Counted from the first letter of the stretch, positions 32,012-40,943 are shown. The stretch: DNA of 64,000 nucleotides from an uncultured Eggerthella sp. (GCA_905203045.1 CAJKUH010000008.1:1-64000), one strand, 5' to 3'. Notes: generated by a model from the letters alone, not told the origin. Numbers and translations are program-made.

Positions 32012-32073
32012 GAAAGGCACCCTTCGGCAAGCCGGGTCGTACTTTAGGGCCCAAATTTGCCAAAGGGTGCCGC
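32012..32073 (-). terminator. Terminator after the DUF2207 gene
   Basis: On the minus strand GGCACCCTTTGGCAA pairs with TTGCCGAAGGGTGCC, followed by TTTCTTTT. A second inverted repeat (CTAAAGTACGAC at 31938, GTCGTACTTTAG at 32036) overlaps the loop and could form an alternative structure. Confidence 0.75.
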
Positions 32074-32091
32074 ATTTTCAACGCAGACAGA

Positions 32092-34110
32092 TTAGCGGGC
32101 GCCGCCACCGCCGCCGAAGCCGCCACCTCCGCCAACGGAGAAGCCGCCACCGCCGCCGAAGCCGTCGGAAGAGCTGCCCGAAAGCGCCGACTGAACCGCC
32201 TGCACCGATTCCGTGACCGAGGTGTTCAGCATCGAGCCCACATCGGGCATCGTTGCACCAGCGTAGTAGTACGGGCTGTACCATACCCACCACGGCACAT
32301 AAGCGGTGTTGGCCGCCATGGCATCGTCGACCTGGAACATCTCGGGCACCTTCTTGCGCAGCTCGGCGATAGCCTGCTCCGCCACGCCGAACAGGTAGGC
32401 GTACACCATGAATTCGCCCCATACCTTCACATCGGTTGTCGGGCGTTCATCGAGCGAAGAGAACTCCGTCAGCCACTTCTTCAGCGCCTTGCAACGCGCA
32501 TAGGCATCGGCGCCCTTCTGCGTGCGGCGTTCCATGAAGCGCGACACGACGATAAGCGCAACACCGGTGATAACGCCAGGGATCAGAACCAGCAGGTTGT
32601 CGAAAACGGTCGCTACCGCAAAGCACGCCACCAGCAAGATAACCGCGACGGAAAGCATGCGCATACGCTTCGACTTCGAGTAGCCCTCAAAGTACTCCGC
32701 CGTTATAACGTGCGAGGTAACCAGCCCTTGCCAGTCGGACATAGCGTCGTTGAAGGCCTCGGGGTTGTCTTCGGCAAAGGCCTTGATGCTGCCCAACCAC
32801 AGCGAGGGCTGGCCCTTTGCGATGGTGTCGAACAGGAACACCATAGCCTTGCGGTCGATTTCGCTGTTCAGCGTAAGCTCCACTTCGGGCACGCGGGTGA
32901 GGTAGTAGTCATCGACCTTCTTGGTGCGAACCAGGCCCTTCTCCTCGTACGAGCCCTTGTTTATCAGCACCGCGCCCATGTTGGCAAGATGCATGATGGT
33001 TGCAGTGAAGTCGGTCGAGCTTTCCTTGTCGAAGCGCCACAAACGGCCGATTTCGGCAGGATGAGCGCCTTCAACTGGCACATCGCGCCAGTACTCATCC
33101 TTGAAGGTGGGCTCAAGTTCCTTGCCGTAGCGCACAAACGAGCGAATGCCCCACACCAAAAGCGCCAAGCACACCAGGATCACAGCAATAAGCACACCTA
33201 TGGAAGTGGCGCGCTGCGCATTGGCGCGGTCGGCCCAGGTTTGCTCTTCGGAAAGCACGGAATCGAGGCGCGCGGTGGATTCGTGCATATTGTCGGCGCC
33301 TTGGGCAACGCCGGAGAGCCATTCGGCGGGGAACACCACGCGCGCCTCAGCATATGAACCGGCGCTGACCGAGGGAACTTGATAGCTTACCGTGCCGTCG
33401 CTGTTGATATTCACCGTGGCATTCAGCGGACCATGGCCCCATGCGCGCACGTTTTCGCCCGCGGTTACCGTCGCACCCGAGGCAACGGGCAGGGAAAGCG
33501 TCATGGATACGTTGTTGGAATCTTCCGCCCAGCCGCTACCCACGAACTGCCAGTACAGCTCACCCACATCGGAGTATGCCTGCGCCGCCTTGGTTACCGT
33601 GTAGTCAAGCTGGATGGTGTCCGATTCATCGCGCACGTTGAAGAACACATACACGGTGTTCTTGGGCTGGTCGAACGAGTACGCGGTGGTACCGGGACCG
33701 CCCTCGTCACGCCAATCGAGCTGGAACGGCACGCTGGAAAGCTTCGAAAGCGCATTGGCGGAAGAACCCATGCTTACGCTGTTGATCTTGATGTCGGAAC
33801 CGTAAGGCAAGTTGTTGAAGTTCCACCACACCGCCGTGAAGCTGCCGTCGAAGTCGAACTGGCGCTGTTCCACCACGTGCAGATCGCCATTGGGAAGCAC
33901 GGTTGCGTTGATGGTGGTTTGCGGCATTTCGTACGATTTTGCGTACGCCTGCTGCGGCGCGGCTGCGCACAAGCAGGCCAATGCCAGTACGAGCGCGGAA
34001 ATTGCCAGCAGAAGCCGACATTGGGAAGCACGGCTCTGCTTGATTTCCGCCACATTTGTGGCGTATTTAGCGCTTTGGGCACTTTTTTTGATGAAAGCGT
34101 GGTTTTGCAC
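32092..34110 (-). CDS. DUF2207 membrane protein with glycine-rich C-terminus
   Basis: A 672-residue protein. A signal peptide (about 30-58, ending A-Y-A-K-S) is followed by an extracytoplasmic DUF2207 beta domain (about 60-290), a membrane helix (about 307-327), a cytoplasmic domain, a pair of helices at about 490-535, and a C-terminal tail made almost only of Gly with Ser/Phe. The architecture matches YciQ/DUF2207 proteins, which often neighbour lemA. Here lemA lies 900 bases away on the same strand, separated by tRNA-Ser and a repeat array. GTG 34110 has AAGGAG seven bases upstream. The function of the family is not established. Confidence 0.87.
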   Translation of the reverse strand: MQNHAFIKKSAQSAKYATNVAEIKQSRASQCRLLLAISALVLALACLCAAAPQQAYAKSYEMPQTTINATVLPNGDLHVVEQRQFDFDGSFTAVWWNFNNLPYGSDIKINSVSMGSSANALSKLSSVPFQLDWRDEGGPGTTAYSFDQPKNTVYVFFNVRDESDTIQLDYTVTKAAQAYSDVGELYWQFVGSGWAEDSNNVSMTLSLPVASGATVTAGENVRAWGHGPLNATVNINSDGTVSYQVPSVSAGSYAEARVVFPAEWLSGVAQGADNMHESTARLDSVLSEEQTWADRANAQRATSIGVLIAVILVCLALLVWGIRSFVRYGKELEPTFKDEYWRDVPVEGAHPAEIGRLWRFDKESSTDFTATIMHLANMGAVLINKGSYEEKGLVRTKKVDDYYLTRVPEVELTLNSEIDRKAMVFLFDTIAKGQPSLWLGSIKAFAEDNPEAFNDAMSDWQGLVTSHVITAEYFEGYSKSKRMRMLSVAVILLVACFAVATVFDNLLVLIPGVITGVALIVVSRFMERRTQKGADAYARCKALKKWLTEFSSLDERPTTDVKVWGEFMVYAYLFGVAEQAIAELRKKVPEMFQVDDAMAANTAYVPWWVWYSPYYYAGATMPDVGSMLNTSVTESVQAVQSALSGSSSDGFGGGGGFSVGGGGGFGGGGGAR

Positions 34111-34166
34111 TGCTCTTCTCCTTGCAAGATGAGGTCGGGCAGGTTATCATTTCAATTCGCATATAC

Positions 34167-34257
34167 GGAGAGCTGACCGAGAGGCCGAAGGTGCTCGCCT
34201 GCTAAGCGAGTATACGCCAAAAGCGTATCTGGGGTTCGAATCCCCAGCTCTCCGCCA
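34167..34257 (+). tRNA. tRNA-Ser (GCT)
   Basis: A 91-base class II tRNA with CCA. GGAGAGC pairs with GCTCTCC, the anticodon loop is CTGCTAA, and the long variable arm is TACGC-CAAAA-GCGTA. Confidence 0.96.
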
Positions 34258-34266
34258 GTAAATGCC

Positions 34267-34297
34267 ACAAGCACGGGAAACCGTGCTTGTTTTGTTT
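34267..34297 (+). terminator. tRNA-Ser (GCT) terminator
   Basis: ACAAGCACGG / CCGTGCTTGT then TTTGTTTT, nine bases after the tRNA. Confidence 0.88.
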
Positions 34298-34640
34298 TCC
34301 CTCGATTACCAGGGGTTTCAAACCGAAAAGGCAAAATCTGCTAAGAAAAATGCCAGCGACATCTTTTTAGAAATCTGCTCGGCCAAACTTGCAAGGGAAG
34401 GTTTTATTCTGCGTCGCGAGCTTCTGATTCTTCTTAACCGTTCTAATCCTCCGAGCCCGATTCCAACATTCCATTCTTCCAAACGCCAGCCTCCAACCCA
34501 ATCTGCAGCACCTGGCTCTTCGCAACAGCCCCAATCAACATCACCTGCCCCTTTCGGCAGCTTTCATTTCGCTCTTATGGATGCACTTTCTCCCAAACCA
34601 GCCTTACGCTGCGCGCCATTGCCCTCGACTTCCCGCACTT
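34298..34640. other. Intergenic region before the repeat array
   Basis: About 340 bases with no supported gene. The composition is unlike the neighbouring coding DNA, with several TTCC/CCAA-rich stretches. I see no RNA gene. Confidence 0.4.
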
Positions 34641-34646
34641 TCGCAA

Positions 34647-34886
34647 TGGCAAGATTCCCGCGAAACGTATGCCCCTGAGGCAAAATGGAAGGAAAAAGAG
34701 AGGTTCGCGGCAAAAATCCCGCCAAACGTATGCCAAACCCAGATTTTCTTGTTGGAAATCATACGTACGGAGCGAAACTTGCCAAGAATCTTTCCCAACA
34801 GCATACGTTTCGGGCGATTCCTGCCACGAAGGAGCCCTGTTAAGCAATTTTCCGGAAAAGGGAATACGTTTCGGCCGCCTTTTTCC
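34647..34886. repeat. Array of five 26-bp repeats in two orientations
   Basis: Copies 1 and 2 (34647-34672, 34708-34733) are forward, exactly 61 bp apart, of type GGCAAGATTCCCGCGAAACG followed by TATGCC. Copies 3-5 (34757-34782, 34800-34824, 34862-34886) are the same unit inverted, at 40-60-bp spacing. The best conserved part is GAAACGTATGCC. They fill the gap between tRNA-Ser and the lemA terminator. There is no open frame and no spacer regularity of a CRISPR. Confidence 0.7.
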
Positions 34887-34933
34887 ACATTCCAATTCGG
34901 CTGCTTTCTGCCACGTTCCAAAGGTGCAGGATG

Positions 34934-34968
34934 AAAAAACGCCACCCAGATTGTTCTGGGCGGCGTTC
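34934..34968 (-). terminator. lemA terminator
   Basis: On the minus strand AACGCCGCCCAGA / TCTGGGTGGCGTT then TTTTC. Confidence 0.87.
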
Positions 34969-34999
34969 TATCGGCGTTTCAATTGCGTTGCCTGAAACG

Positions 35000-35632
35000 T
35001 TATTTCACCGAAGGCGTATCGGACGGGTCCTTCGGGGCGGTGCTCATGTTCACGCTAGGAGCCTGCGGGGCATTGCCCTGACCGAAGGAAACAACCGGAG
35101 CGGCTGCGGCTGCAGCATTAGCATCGAAGCTTTCGCGCTTGGTGAAGCCGAAGGGACCGGCAACCAGCACACCGGGGAACGTTTGAATGGCGTTGTTGAA
35201 CTTCATTACCGTATCGTTGTAGCTCTGGCGCATGTAGCTGATCTTGTCTTCCGTAGCGGCAATTTCGGCCTGAAGCTGCTGGAAGTTGGCATTTGCCTTC
35301 AAATCAGGGTATGCCTCGGAAACCGCGAACAGGCTCTTCAACGTGCCGGAAAGGAAGTTATCGGCCGCCATCTTCTGCTCGGGCGTGGAAGCATTGCACA
35401 CTGCAGCGCGCGCTTCGGTGACCTTCTGCAGGGTTCCGCTTTCGTGGGCAGCATAGCCCTTCACCGTTTCTACCAGGTTCGGGATAAGGTCCAAACGGCG
35501 CTGCAGCTGAACGTCGATCTGCGACCAGGCATTGTCTACGCGATTGCGCAGCTGAACCAAATTGTTGTACAGGGCAATGACGATGATGGCCAGCACCACC
35601 ACAACAATGCCAATTACGATTAAAGCCTCCAT
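35000..35632 (-). CDS. lemA: LemA family protein
   Basis: A 210-residue membrane-anchored protein. An N-terminal helix (about 3-23) is followed by a long helical bundle with the family's N-x-x-V-x-L-R-N-R-V-D-N-A-W-S-Q-I-D-V-Q-L-Q-R-R and D-L-I-P-N-L-V-E-T-V motifs, then a low-complexity C-terminal tail. AAGGAG lies six bases before the chosen ATG at 35632; a longer in-frame start at 35671 lacks one. LemA proteins often pair with DUF2207 proteins, as near here. Their biochemical role is not settled. Confidence 0.92.
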   Translation of the reverse strand: MEALIVIGIVVVVLAIIVIALYNNLVQLRNRVDNAWSQIDVQLQRRLDLIPNLVETVKGYAAHESGTLQKVTEARAAVCNASTPEQKMAADNFLSGTLKSLFAVSEAYPDLKANANFQQLQAEIAATEDKISYMRQSYNDTVMKFNNAIQTFPGVLVAGPFGFTKRESFDANAAAAAAPVVSFGQGNAPQAPSVNMSTAPKDPSDTPSVK

Positions 35633-35746
35633 AGCTAACTCCTTGCGTTTCTCGCGCAGCACCGAGCCCAACGGCGCGGGCAGCTGTTATGCGGGAAAAC
35701 CGTAGGCGGTTTTCGCCACCTTACCTCGAATTATTCGATACTTTGA

Positions 35747-36664
35747 TTATAGAGCCTCTACCACTGCTGCGCCCAACGGTGAGAAAGACGTTACGCGCGT
35801 CCACCATTCGTGCTTGCGCGCCTCGACCGAAGCATCGCATGCCTCCTGATAGCTGCCGAACACGCAGCACACGGCCGACCCGCTACCGCACAGCACCGTG
35901 TTCTCGGCGCCAGCCGCCGCCCTGCCCCACTCAAGCACTTCGGCAACAGCGGGCGTAACCGCGCATGCCGCCTGCTCAAGGTTGTTGTACAGGGAAACGC
36001 CGGCAGCCTCGCTCTTTTCGGCCAACGAAGAAAGAAGCTCTTCGCCAGCGACAACAGGCGCTTCGTCGAACGCTGCATAGGCCTTGCCCGTGGAAACGCC
36101 GGCATCGGGACGCACCAGCAGCACGAAGCCCGAGCGGGGCTTCAGCGCCGCCTCGAACACATCGCCCTTTCCGGAAAGACGCGCACAGCCACCCTTCAGG
36201 AAGAACGAGACGTCGGCACCCAGGCGCGAGGCAACTTCTTGCACGCGCTCGTCTTCCACGCCAACGCCCCACAGCGTTGCGGCGCCCACCAGGGCTGCTG
36301 CTGCGTTGGAAGATCCGCCGCCCAGGCCTGCCTCGGCGGGAATGACCTTGTTCAGCACCATTTCAATGGTTTCGTCTTGCGTGCGACCCAGCGCTTTGGC
36401 AAGCTCCACCACTGCTTTGTAGGCGATGTTTTCCTCTGCTTTGATGGTAAGCGGATCGATGGTGAACGAAGTTTCGCACTTCAGCATGATGTGCAGCCCT
36501 TCACCCGAACCTTCGTCGTCGAAGCGGCGCATGGAAAGCGTGTCGTGCAGGGCAAGCGAGTGCATGATGGTCTGCACCTCGTGGAACCCGCTTTCCTGCT
36601 TTTCTCCCACCGCCAAAACCAAGTTCACCTTCGCAGGCGAAATGATCTTGGTCACGTTCTTCAT
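35747..36664 (-). CDS. ispE: 4-diphosphocytidyl-2-C-methyl-D-erythritol kinase
   Basis: A 305-residue GHMP kinase for the MEP isoprenoid pathway. P-A-K-V-N-L-V-L lies near the N-terminus, the ATP-binding P-A-E-A-G-L-G-G-G-S-S-N-A-A-A motif in the middle, and G-S-G-S-A near the C-terminus. I start at 36664 with GAGGGA six bases upstream. It follows tadA by about 17 bases. ispD and ispF lie together at 45.4-46.8 kb, so three MEP genes are in this window. Confidence 0.94.
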   Translation of the reverse strand: MKNVTKIISPAKVNLVLAVGEKQESGFHEVQTIMHSLALHDTLSMRRFDDEGSGEGLHIMLKCETSFTIDPLTIKAEENIAYKAVVELAKALGRTQDETIEMVLNKVIPAEAGLGGGSSNAAAALVGAATLWGVGVEDERVQEVASRLGADVSFFLKGGCARLSGKGDVFEAALKPRSGFVLLVRPDAGVSTGKAYAAFDEAPVVAGEELLSSLAEKSEAAGVSLYNNLEQAACAVTPAVAEVLEWGRAAAGAENTVLCGSGSAVCCVFGSYQEACDASVEARKHEWWTRVTSFSPLGAAVVEAL

Positions 36665-36681
36665 CGGCAGTCCCTCAAGCC

Positions 36682-37257
36682 TCATGCAAAAGCACCATCC
36701 TGATTCGGTTCATCGTTGTTGTTTTCAGTTGCAGCCTGTGCTGCTGCGGCCTCTTCCGCGCGGGCCGCGGCCTTTTTGGCCTTGTTGCGCTTGCGCTTTT
36801 CGCGGAAAAACGTCTTCAGCATGGAAGCGCACTCCTCTTCGCGCACGCCCGACGTAACCTCGAACACATGGTTCAGACGTTCATCGGCGTTCACTTGGTA
36901 CAGGGAGCCCAACGCGCCTGCCTTCGGGTCGAATGCGCCGAACACGCATCGGTCAATGCGCGCTTGATGCATAAGTCCCGCGCACATGATGCACGGCTCG
37001 AGCGTAACGTACACCGTACACCCGGAAAGGCGCCACACGCCCAACTTGTCAGACGCTTGTTTCATTGCAAGGAATTCGGCATGGCCGGCCGGATCGGCAT
37101 CGGTTTCACGGCGGTTGTACGCCGCTGCTATCACCTGCCCATCGTGCACGACCACTGCGCCAATGGGCACTTCGTCGAGCTGTTCCGCCTTGCAGGCCTC
37201 GGCAATGGCCAGGCGCATGAACTCGCTATCTTGGGCGCCCGAGCTGACGCTTTCCAT
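36682..37257 (-). CDS. tadA: tRNA adenosine(34) deaminase TadA
   Basis: A 191-residue zinc deaminase that makes inosine at the tRNA-Arg(ACG) wobble position. H-A-E-F provides the first zinc ligand and the catalytic glutamate, and P-C-I-M-C the two cysteines. The final 40 residues are a Lys/Arg then Ala/Glu-rich tail beyond the usual family end. The ATG at 37257 has only GGTGAGG very close upstream, so an internal start near residue 14 is possible. It is convergent with nothing and followed by ispE. Confidence 0.92.
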   Translation of the reverse strand: MESVSSGAQDSEFMRLAIAEACKAEQLDEVPIGAVVVHDGQVIAAAYNRRETDADPAGHAEFLAMKQASDKLGVWRLSGCTVYVTLEPCIMCAGLMHQARIDRCVFGAFDPKAGALGSLYQVNADERLNHVFEVTSGVREEECASMLKTFFREKRKRNKAKKAAARAEEAAAAQAATENNNDEPNQDGAFA

Positions 37258-37298
37258 ACCTCACCACCAAATTATGATATCCTTATCCCTACCAATTC

Positions 37299-37386
37299 GG
37301 AGGAATGGCAGAGTGGTTGAATGCGGCGGTCTTGAAAACCGTTGTGCCGCAAGGCACCGTGGGTTCAAATCCTACTTCCTCCGCCA
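37299..37386 (+). tRNA. tRNA-Ser (TGA)
   Basis: An 88-base class II tRNA with CCA. GGAGGAA pairs with TTCCTCC, the anticodon loop is CTTGAAA, and a long variable arm is present. Confidence 0.96.
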
Positions 37387-37395
37387 GCTTTCATT

Positions 37396-37424
37396 GCGCC
37401 GTTCTTCCGAACGGCGCCTTTTCA
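37396..37424 (+). terminator. tRNA-Ser (TGA) terminator; first module of composite element B
   Basis: GCGCCGTTC-TTCC-GAACGGCGC then CTTTTC, nine bases after the tRNA. It is nearly identical to the hairpins beside elements A and C. Confidence 0.85.
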
Positions 37425-37435
37425 TTTTAAACGCT

Positions 37436-37554
37436 ATGACGCTACGCGGGGCCCTGATGGCACATCTGGGCTTCAATCGGTCGGCGCGGCCAAAAGAGGG
37501 CCAGCGCTTCCCTCTTTCAACCCAGCTGCACTCATCAGAGCCCCGCTCGCTGTT
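37436..37554 (+). repeat. Composite inverted-repeat element, copy B (119 bp)
   Basis: It begins ATGACGCTACGCGGGGCCCT and ends CATCAGAGCCCCGCTCGCTG, which are inverted copies. Compared with copy A, the arm changes CTCTAACG to CCCTGATG and its partner changes in step (CGTTAGAG to CATCAGAG). An inner hairpin is AAAGAGGG/CCCTCTTT. It follows the tRNA-Ser terminator by 18 bases. Confidence 0.75.
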
Positions 37555-37632
37555 TCGTCCGACTATGCGAGTTTTTAAACAGTACTCAGCGGACAGCCTG
37601 TCAATTTCGTTGAAACCCCGACGGGCTCACCT

Positions 37633-37889
37633 TGTTTGCGAATCGGGGCTGGCCCCCTGTGCCAGCTCATTCCGTAGCGCGGTTTGAAAAGAATGGAATA
37701 CAGGAAATCGCCCCAGGTATTCGACCAGAAATATCGGGATATGGCGAACCATGCGTCGAACCATCTCCGCGATTTCAACCACTAATCATAAAACCAATTC
37801 TCTGAAAACCGACGGGAAAGAAATCACACTTTCTTTCCCGAAAGCGAAGGCTGAGCCGGGACAGGGCGCCCCGCCCCGATTCGCAAACA
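37633..37889. repeat. Long inverted-repeat element, copy 2 (257 bp)
   Basis: TGTTTGCGAATCGGGGC at the left and its exact complement at the right, with continuing imperfect pairing (GCTCA/TGAGC), enclose a core similar to copy 1 (GAAATCGCCCCA, TATTCGACC, GCGTCGAA, CGCGATT). Internal hairpins include CGGGAAAGAAA/TTTCTTTCCCG and ATATC/GATAT. The right end lies six bases from the aroE stop codon, so it would be in the aroE 3' untranslated region. Confidence 0.78.
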
Positions 37890-37894
37890 GCCAC

Positions 37895-38764
37895 CTATTC
37901 CTCGAAGAAGGTTTCCATAACGAAATCGACCGGCATTTCGCGCCCGAACCAGAGGCGTTCGGCAATTGCCGCCTGCTGCACGAAGAAGCCAGCACCGTCC
38001 ACCGTCTTGCAACCCTGCGAACGCGCAAGCTTGATGAGCTCGGTTTCGCGGGGGTTGTACACCAGGTCGGACACGATGAGCTCGGGGCGCAGCATATCGG
38101 CATCGAGCAAGCAGCCTGGATCGTCGGGATAGCCAACACTGGTGGCATTTACCACCAGGGCCGATTCGGCAACAGAAGCCCGCAGGCGCTCCGTGTCGGA
38201 AAGCGAGTACAGGGAAATGGCGCACTCCGAATACGAATGCAGGCGTTCCACCAGTTCATAGCCGCTTTGCTGGTACTTTTCCTGACGGTTGAACACGTCG
38301 ATTTCCGCCACACCGTCAAGCGCAGCCTGCACAGCGATAGCACACGCCGCGCCGCCCGCGCCAAGCACGGTGATCTTCTTCCCACGCACATTGACGCCGT
38401 TCAAAACCAGATTGCGCATGAACGCCGCGCCATCGGCGTTGTCGCCCAGGGAACGACCGTTCTGAACAACCACGATATTCACCGCGCCCATGATTTCCGC
38501 CACGCGCGAAATCTCATGCAGATACGGCACCACCGCGCTTTTGTACGGCGCCGTGACGTTGTAGCCCAAGAAGCCCAACGCTTCCATACCGCGCACGGCT
38601 GCTTCAAGGTTTTCGGGCTTCACGTCGAAGGGAACGAAGGCGAAATCGTAGCCCATCTTCTCGAACACCGCATTGTGAACTGCCGGCGAACCGGAATAAG
38701 TGACGGGCGATCCGATAAGACCAACCAACCTCGTTGAACCGGAAATTCGAGTATCTGCGTCCAT
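37895..38764 (-). CDS. aroE: Shikimate dehydrogenase
   Basis: A 289-residue NADP-dependent reductase of the chorismate pathway. The substrate motif S-G-S-P-A-V-H-N is near residue 22, the N-V-T-A-P-Y-K catalytic lysine motif follows, and the dinucleotide motif is G-A-G-G-A-A-C-A with V-F-N-R afterwards. I start at 38764 with AGGAAGG upstream, not at the longer frame. aroK lies at 30386. The 3' end abuts the long inverted-repeat element. Confidence 0.93.
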   Translation of the reverse strand: MDADTRISGSTRLVGLIGSPVTYSGSPAVHNAVFEKMGYDFAFVPFDVKPENLEAAVRGMEALGFLGYNVTAPYKSAVVPYLHEISRVAEIMGAVNIVVVQNGRSLGDNADGAAFMRNLVLNGVNVRGKKITVLGAGGAACAIAVQAALDGVAEIDVFNRQEKYQQSGYELVERLHSYSECAISLYSLSDTERLRASVAESALVVNATSVGYPDDPGCLLDADMLRPELIVSDLVYNPRETELIKLARSQGCKTVDGAGFFVQQAAIAERLWFGREMPVDFVMETFFEE

Positions 38765-38871
38765 AAAGCCCTTCCTATCATGCAGGCGCACCGCCTGCAA
38801 GACGCCTTACGGCCTGAAGCCGAAACACATTTGAAATAACTCTACCGCAAGCCTTGCCACAGGAAAAGAAA

Positions 38872-38897
38872 AGCGACTCCCATAGGCGGGAGCCGCT
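38872..38897 (-). terminator. Terminator of the ABC-F gene
   Basis: On the minus strand AGCGGCTCCC / GGGAGTCGCT then TTTCTTTTCC, between the ABC-F gene and aroE. Confidence 0.85.
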
Positions 38898-38981
38898 AGT
38901 ATTCGGCATATATCGTTCGGTGAAGCGCTTTGCCACAGGCCGGGAACCGCCCCGCAGGCTTCGGACAAGCAGCGGGTAGGC

Positions 38982-40781
38982 CTACCCTTCCAATTCCTCG
39001 GCGACAACAAGCCACTCTTCTTCGAGCGCGTTGATCCGCTCTTCAAGCTCATGAATGCCAGCTTGCGCTTTGCCCAGCGCCTCGTAGTCGTACGGGTCGA
39101 CCTTCAGAAGGTCTTCCTTTGCCTGAGCCAGCTTCTTTTCCTGGGTCTTCATCTTGTTTTCCAGCGAGCGCGCCTGCTTCTTCAGCTCGCGAACCTCGGC
39201 GGCAGAACGACCCGATTCCTCGGCAGCATTGCCGGACTGCTTAGCACCGCCCGAAGCCTTGTTCTTCTTCGTCTTGCGGCTTTCGTCCAACAGCTCAAGA
39301 TACTCGTCAACACCGCGCGGGCAATGGGTGAGCTTGCCGTCTATTAGGGCGAACTGGTCGTCGGTCACGCGTTCCATAAGGTAGCGGTCGTGGCTTACCA
39401 CAATGAGCGTGCCCGGCCAGGTATCCAGCAGGTTTTCCATGGCCACCGTCATGTCGGTGTCAAGGTCGTTGCTGGGCTCGTCGAGAATAAGGACGTTCGG
39501 CGAATCGAGCAGAATAAGCATCAGCTGCAAGCGGCGCTTCTGACCGCCGGAAAGCGTTTCCACCGGCATATTCAGATGCGCGTTGGTGAACCCCAGCTGC
39601 TCAAGCAGCTGAGCAGGGGAAACTTCCTTGCCATCAATCATGTAACGCGAGTTGTAGCGCGAAAGCACTTCACGCACACGGTCGCCCTTCAGTTTCTCGA
39701 GCTCTTCCAGCTTCTGGGAAAGGAAGGCGAACTTCACCGTTTTGCCGATTTTCACGCGGCCCGCCTGGGGGCGCAGCTTGCCCTGCACGATGTCGAGCAA
39801 AGTCGATTTGCCGGCACCGTTGGCACCCAAAAGGCCGTAGCGGTCACCCGGGCCAATCATCCAGGTAACGTCGTCGAGCACCTTGTTCTGGCCGTAGGAA
39901 AACGAAACGTCGATAACGTCGACGCACTTCTTGCCCAAGCGGGAAATTGCGGCGCGTTTCAGTTCCGTGGTATTGCGCAGCGGCGGCTCTTCGGCAATAA
40001 GGGCACGCGCGGTCTCCACATGGAAACGCGGCTTGCTGGAACGGGCGCGGGCGCCACGGGAAAGGAAGGCGAGCTCGCGGCGGATAAGGTTCTGGCGCTT
40101 CTGCTCTGCCACCTCCGCCTGACGCTGGCGCTCCACGCGCTGCAGGATGTACGCGGAATAGCCGCCCTCGAACGGCTCGGCAACGCCATCATGCACTTCC
40201 CACATGCGCAAGCACACTTCGTCCAAGAACCAGCGGTCGTGCGTTACCACCACCAGCGCACCGCTGCCGCGGGAAAAGCGCTTCTTCAAGTGCTTTGCCA
40301 GCCAGTTGATGGCAACCACATCAAGGTGGTTGGTAGGCTCGTCGAGCAGCAGCACATCGGCATCGGCAATAAGCACGCGCGCCAGGTCGACGCGGCGGCG
40401 CTGACCGCCCGAAAGCGTGCCGACCAGCGCGTTCCAATCAAGGTCGCCGATCATGCCATCGATGATGTCACGGATACGCGCATCCGATGCCCACTCGTAT
40501 TCGGGGGCATCGCCTACGATGTTCCAGCCGATAGTGCGCTCGTCGTTAAGCTCATCGGTTTGGCGCAGGGAAGCAAAGCGCACGCCGCCCGTGCGCAGCA
40601 CACGGCCATCGTCGGGTTCGACCGTTCCATCGAACAGCCCCAGAAGCGAAGACTTGCCATCGCCGTTGCGACCGACCACGCCAACGCAATCGCCGTCATC
40701 GACGCCCAAGGAAAGCGAGTCGAAAATCACCTTCGTGGGGTATTCCAAATGCACATTTTCACAGCCGAACAAAAAGGCCAT
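38982..40781 (-). CDS. ABC-F ATPase (Uup-like)
   Basis: A 599-residue soluble protein with two ABC domains and no membrane part. Walker A motifs are G-R-N-G-D-G-K-S-S and G-A-N-G-A-G-K-S-T, signatures L-S-G-G-Q-R-R-R and L-S-G-G-Q-K-R-R, Walker B L-L-L-D-E-P-T-N-H and L-I-L-D-E-P-S-N-D. A basic linker lies between the domains, and a C-terminal coiled coil (about 510-599) resembles Uup. ABC-F proteins act on ribosomes; the C-terminal coil of Uup also contacts branched DNA. Antibiotic protection is possible but nothing here indicates it. AGGAGC lies before the ATG. Confidence 0.9.
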   Translation of the reverse strand: MAFLFGCENVHLEYPTKVIFDSLSLGVDDGDCVGVVGRNGDGKSSLLGLFDGTVEPDDGRVLRTGGVRFASLRQTDELNDERTIGWNIVGDAPEYEWASDARIRDIIDGMIGDLDWNALVGTLSGGQRRRVDLARVLIADADVLLLDEPTNHLDVVAINWLAKHLKKRFSRGSGALVVVTHDRWFLDEVCLRMWEVHDGVAEPFEGGYSAYILQRVERQRQAEVAEQKRQNLIRRELAFLSRGARARSSKPRFHVETARALIAEEPPLRNTTELKRAAISRLGKKCVDVIDVSFSYGQNKVLDDVTWMIGPGDRYGLLGANGAGKSTLLDIVQGKLRPQAGRVKIGKTVKFAFLSQKLEELEKLKGDRVREVLSRYNSRYMIDGKEVSPAQLLEQLGFTNAHLNMPVETLSGGQKRRLQLMLILLDSPNVLILDEPSNDLDTDMTVAMENLLDTWPGTLIVVSHDRYLMERVTDDQFALIDGKLTHCPRGVDEYLELLDESRKTKKNKASGGAKQSGNAAEESGRSAAEVRELKKQARSLENKMKTQEKKLAQAKEDLLKVDPYDYEALGKAQAGIHELEERINALEEEWLVVAEELEG

Positions 40782-40943
40782 TACCTGCTGCTCCTTCGTT
40801 ACGCGCTCCCCCGTATCGGAAAGCTATCTTACGAGTATATCCGCAATGCCGAAAACCCGTGCGCAAAAGCGCCGCCCGCCTTCCCCTTCATGGCAAAGAC
40901 GCGAAACCTTCTTCTTGCGGCAAGCGGGCGCATTCCACTTTGC

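Noticed and set aside
34647..34886. Possible CRISPR array
   Set aside because: Repeats alternate in orientation, spacing is irregular after the first pair, and no cas genes are near.
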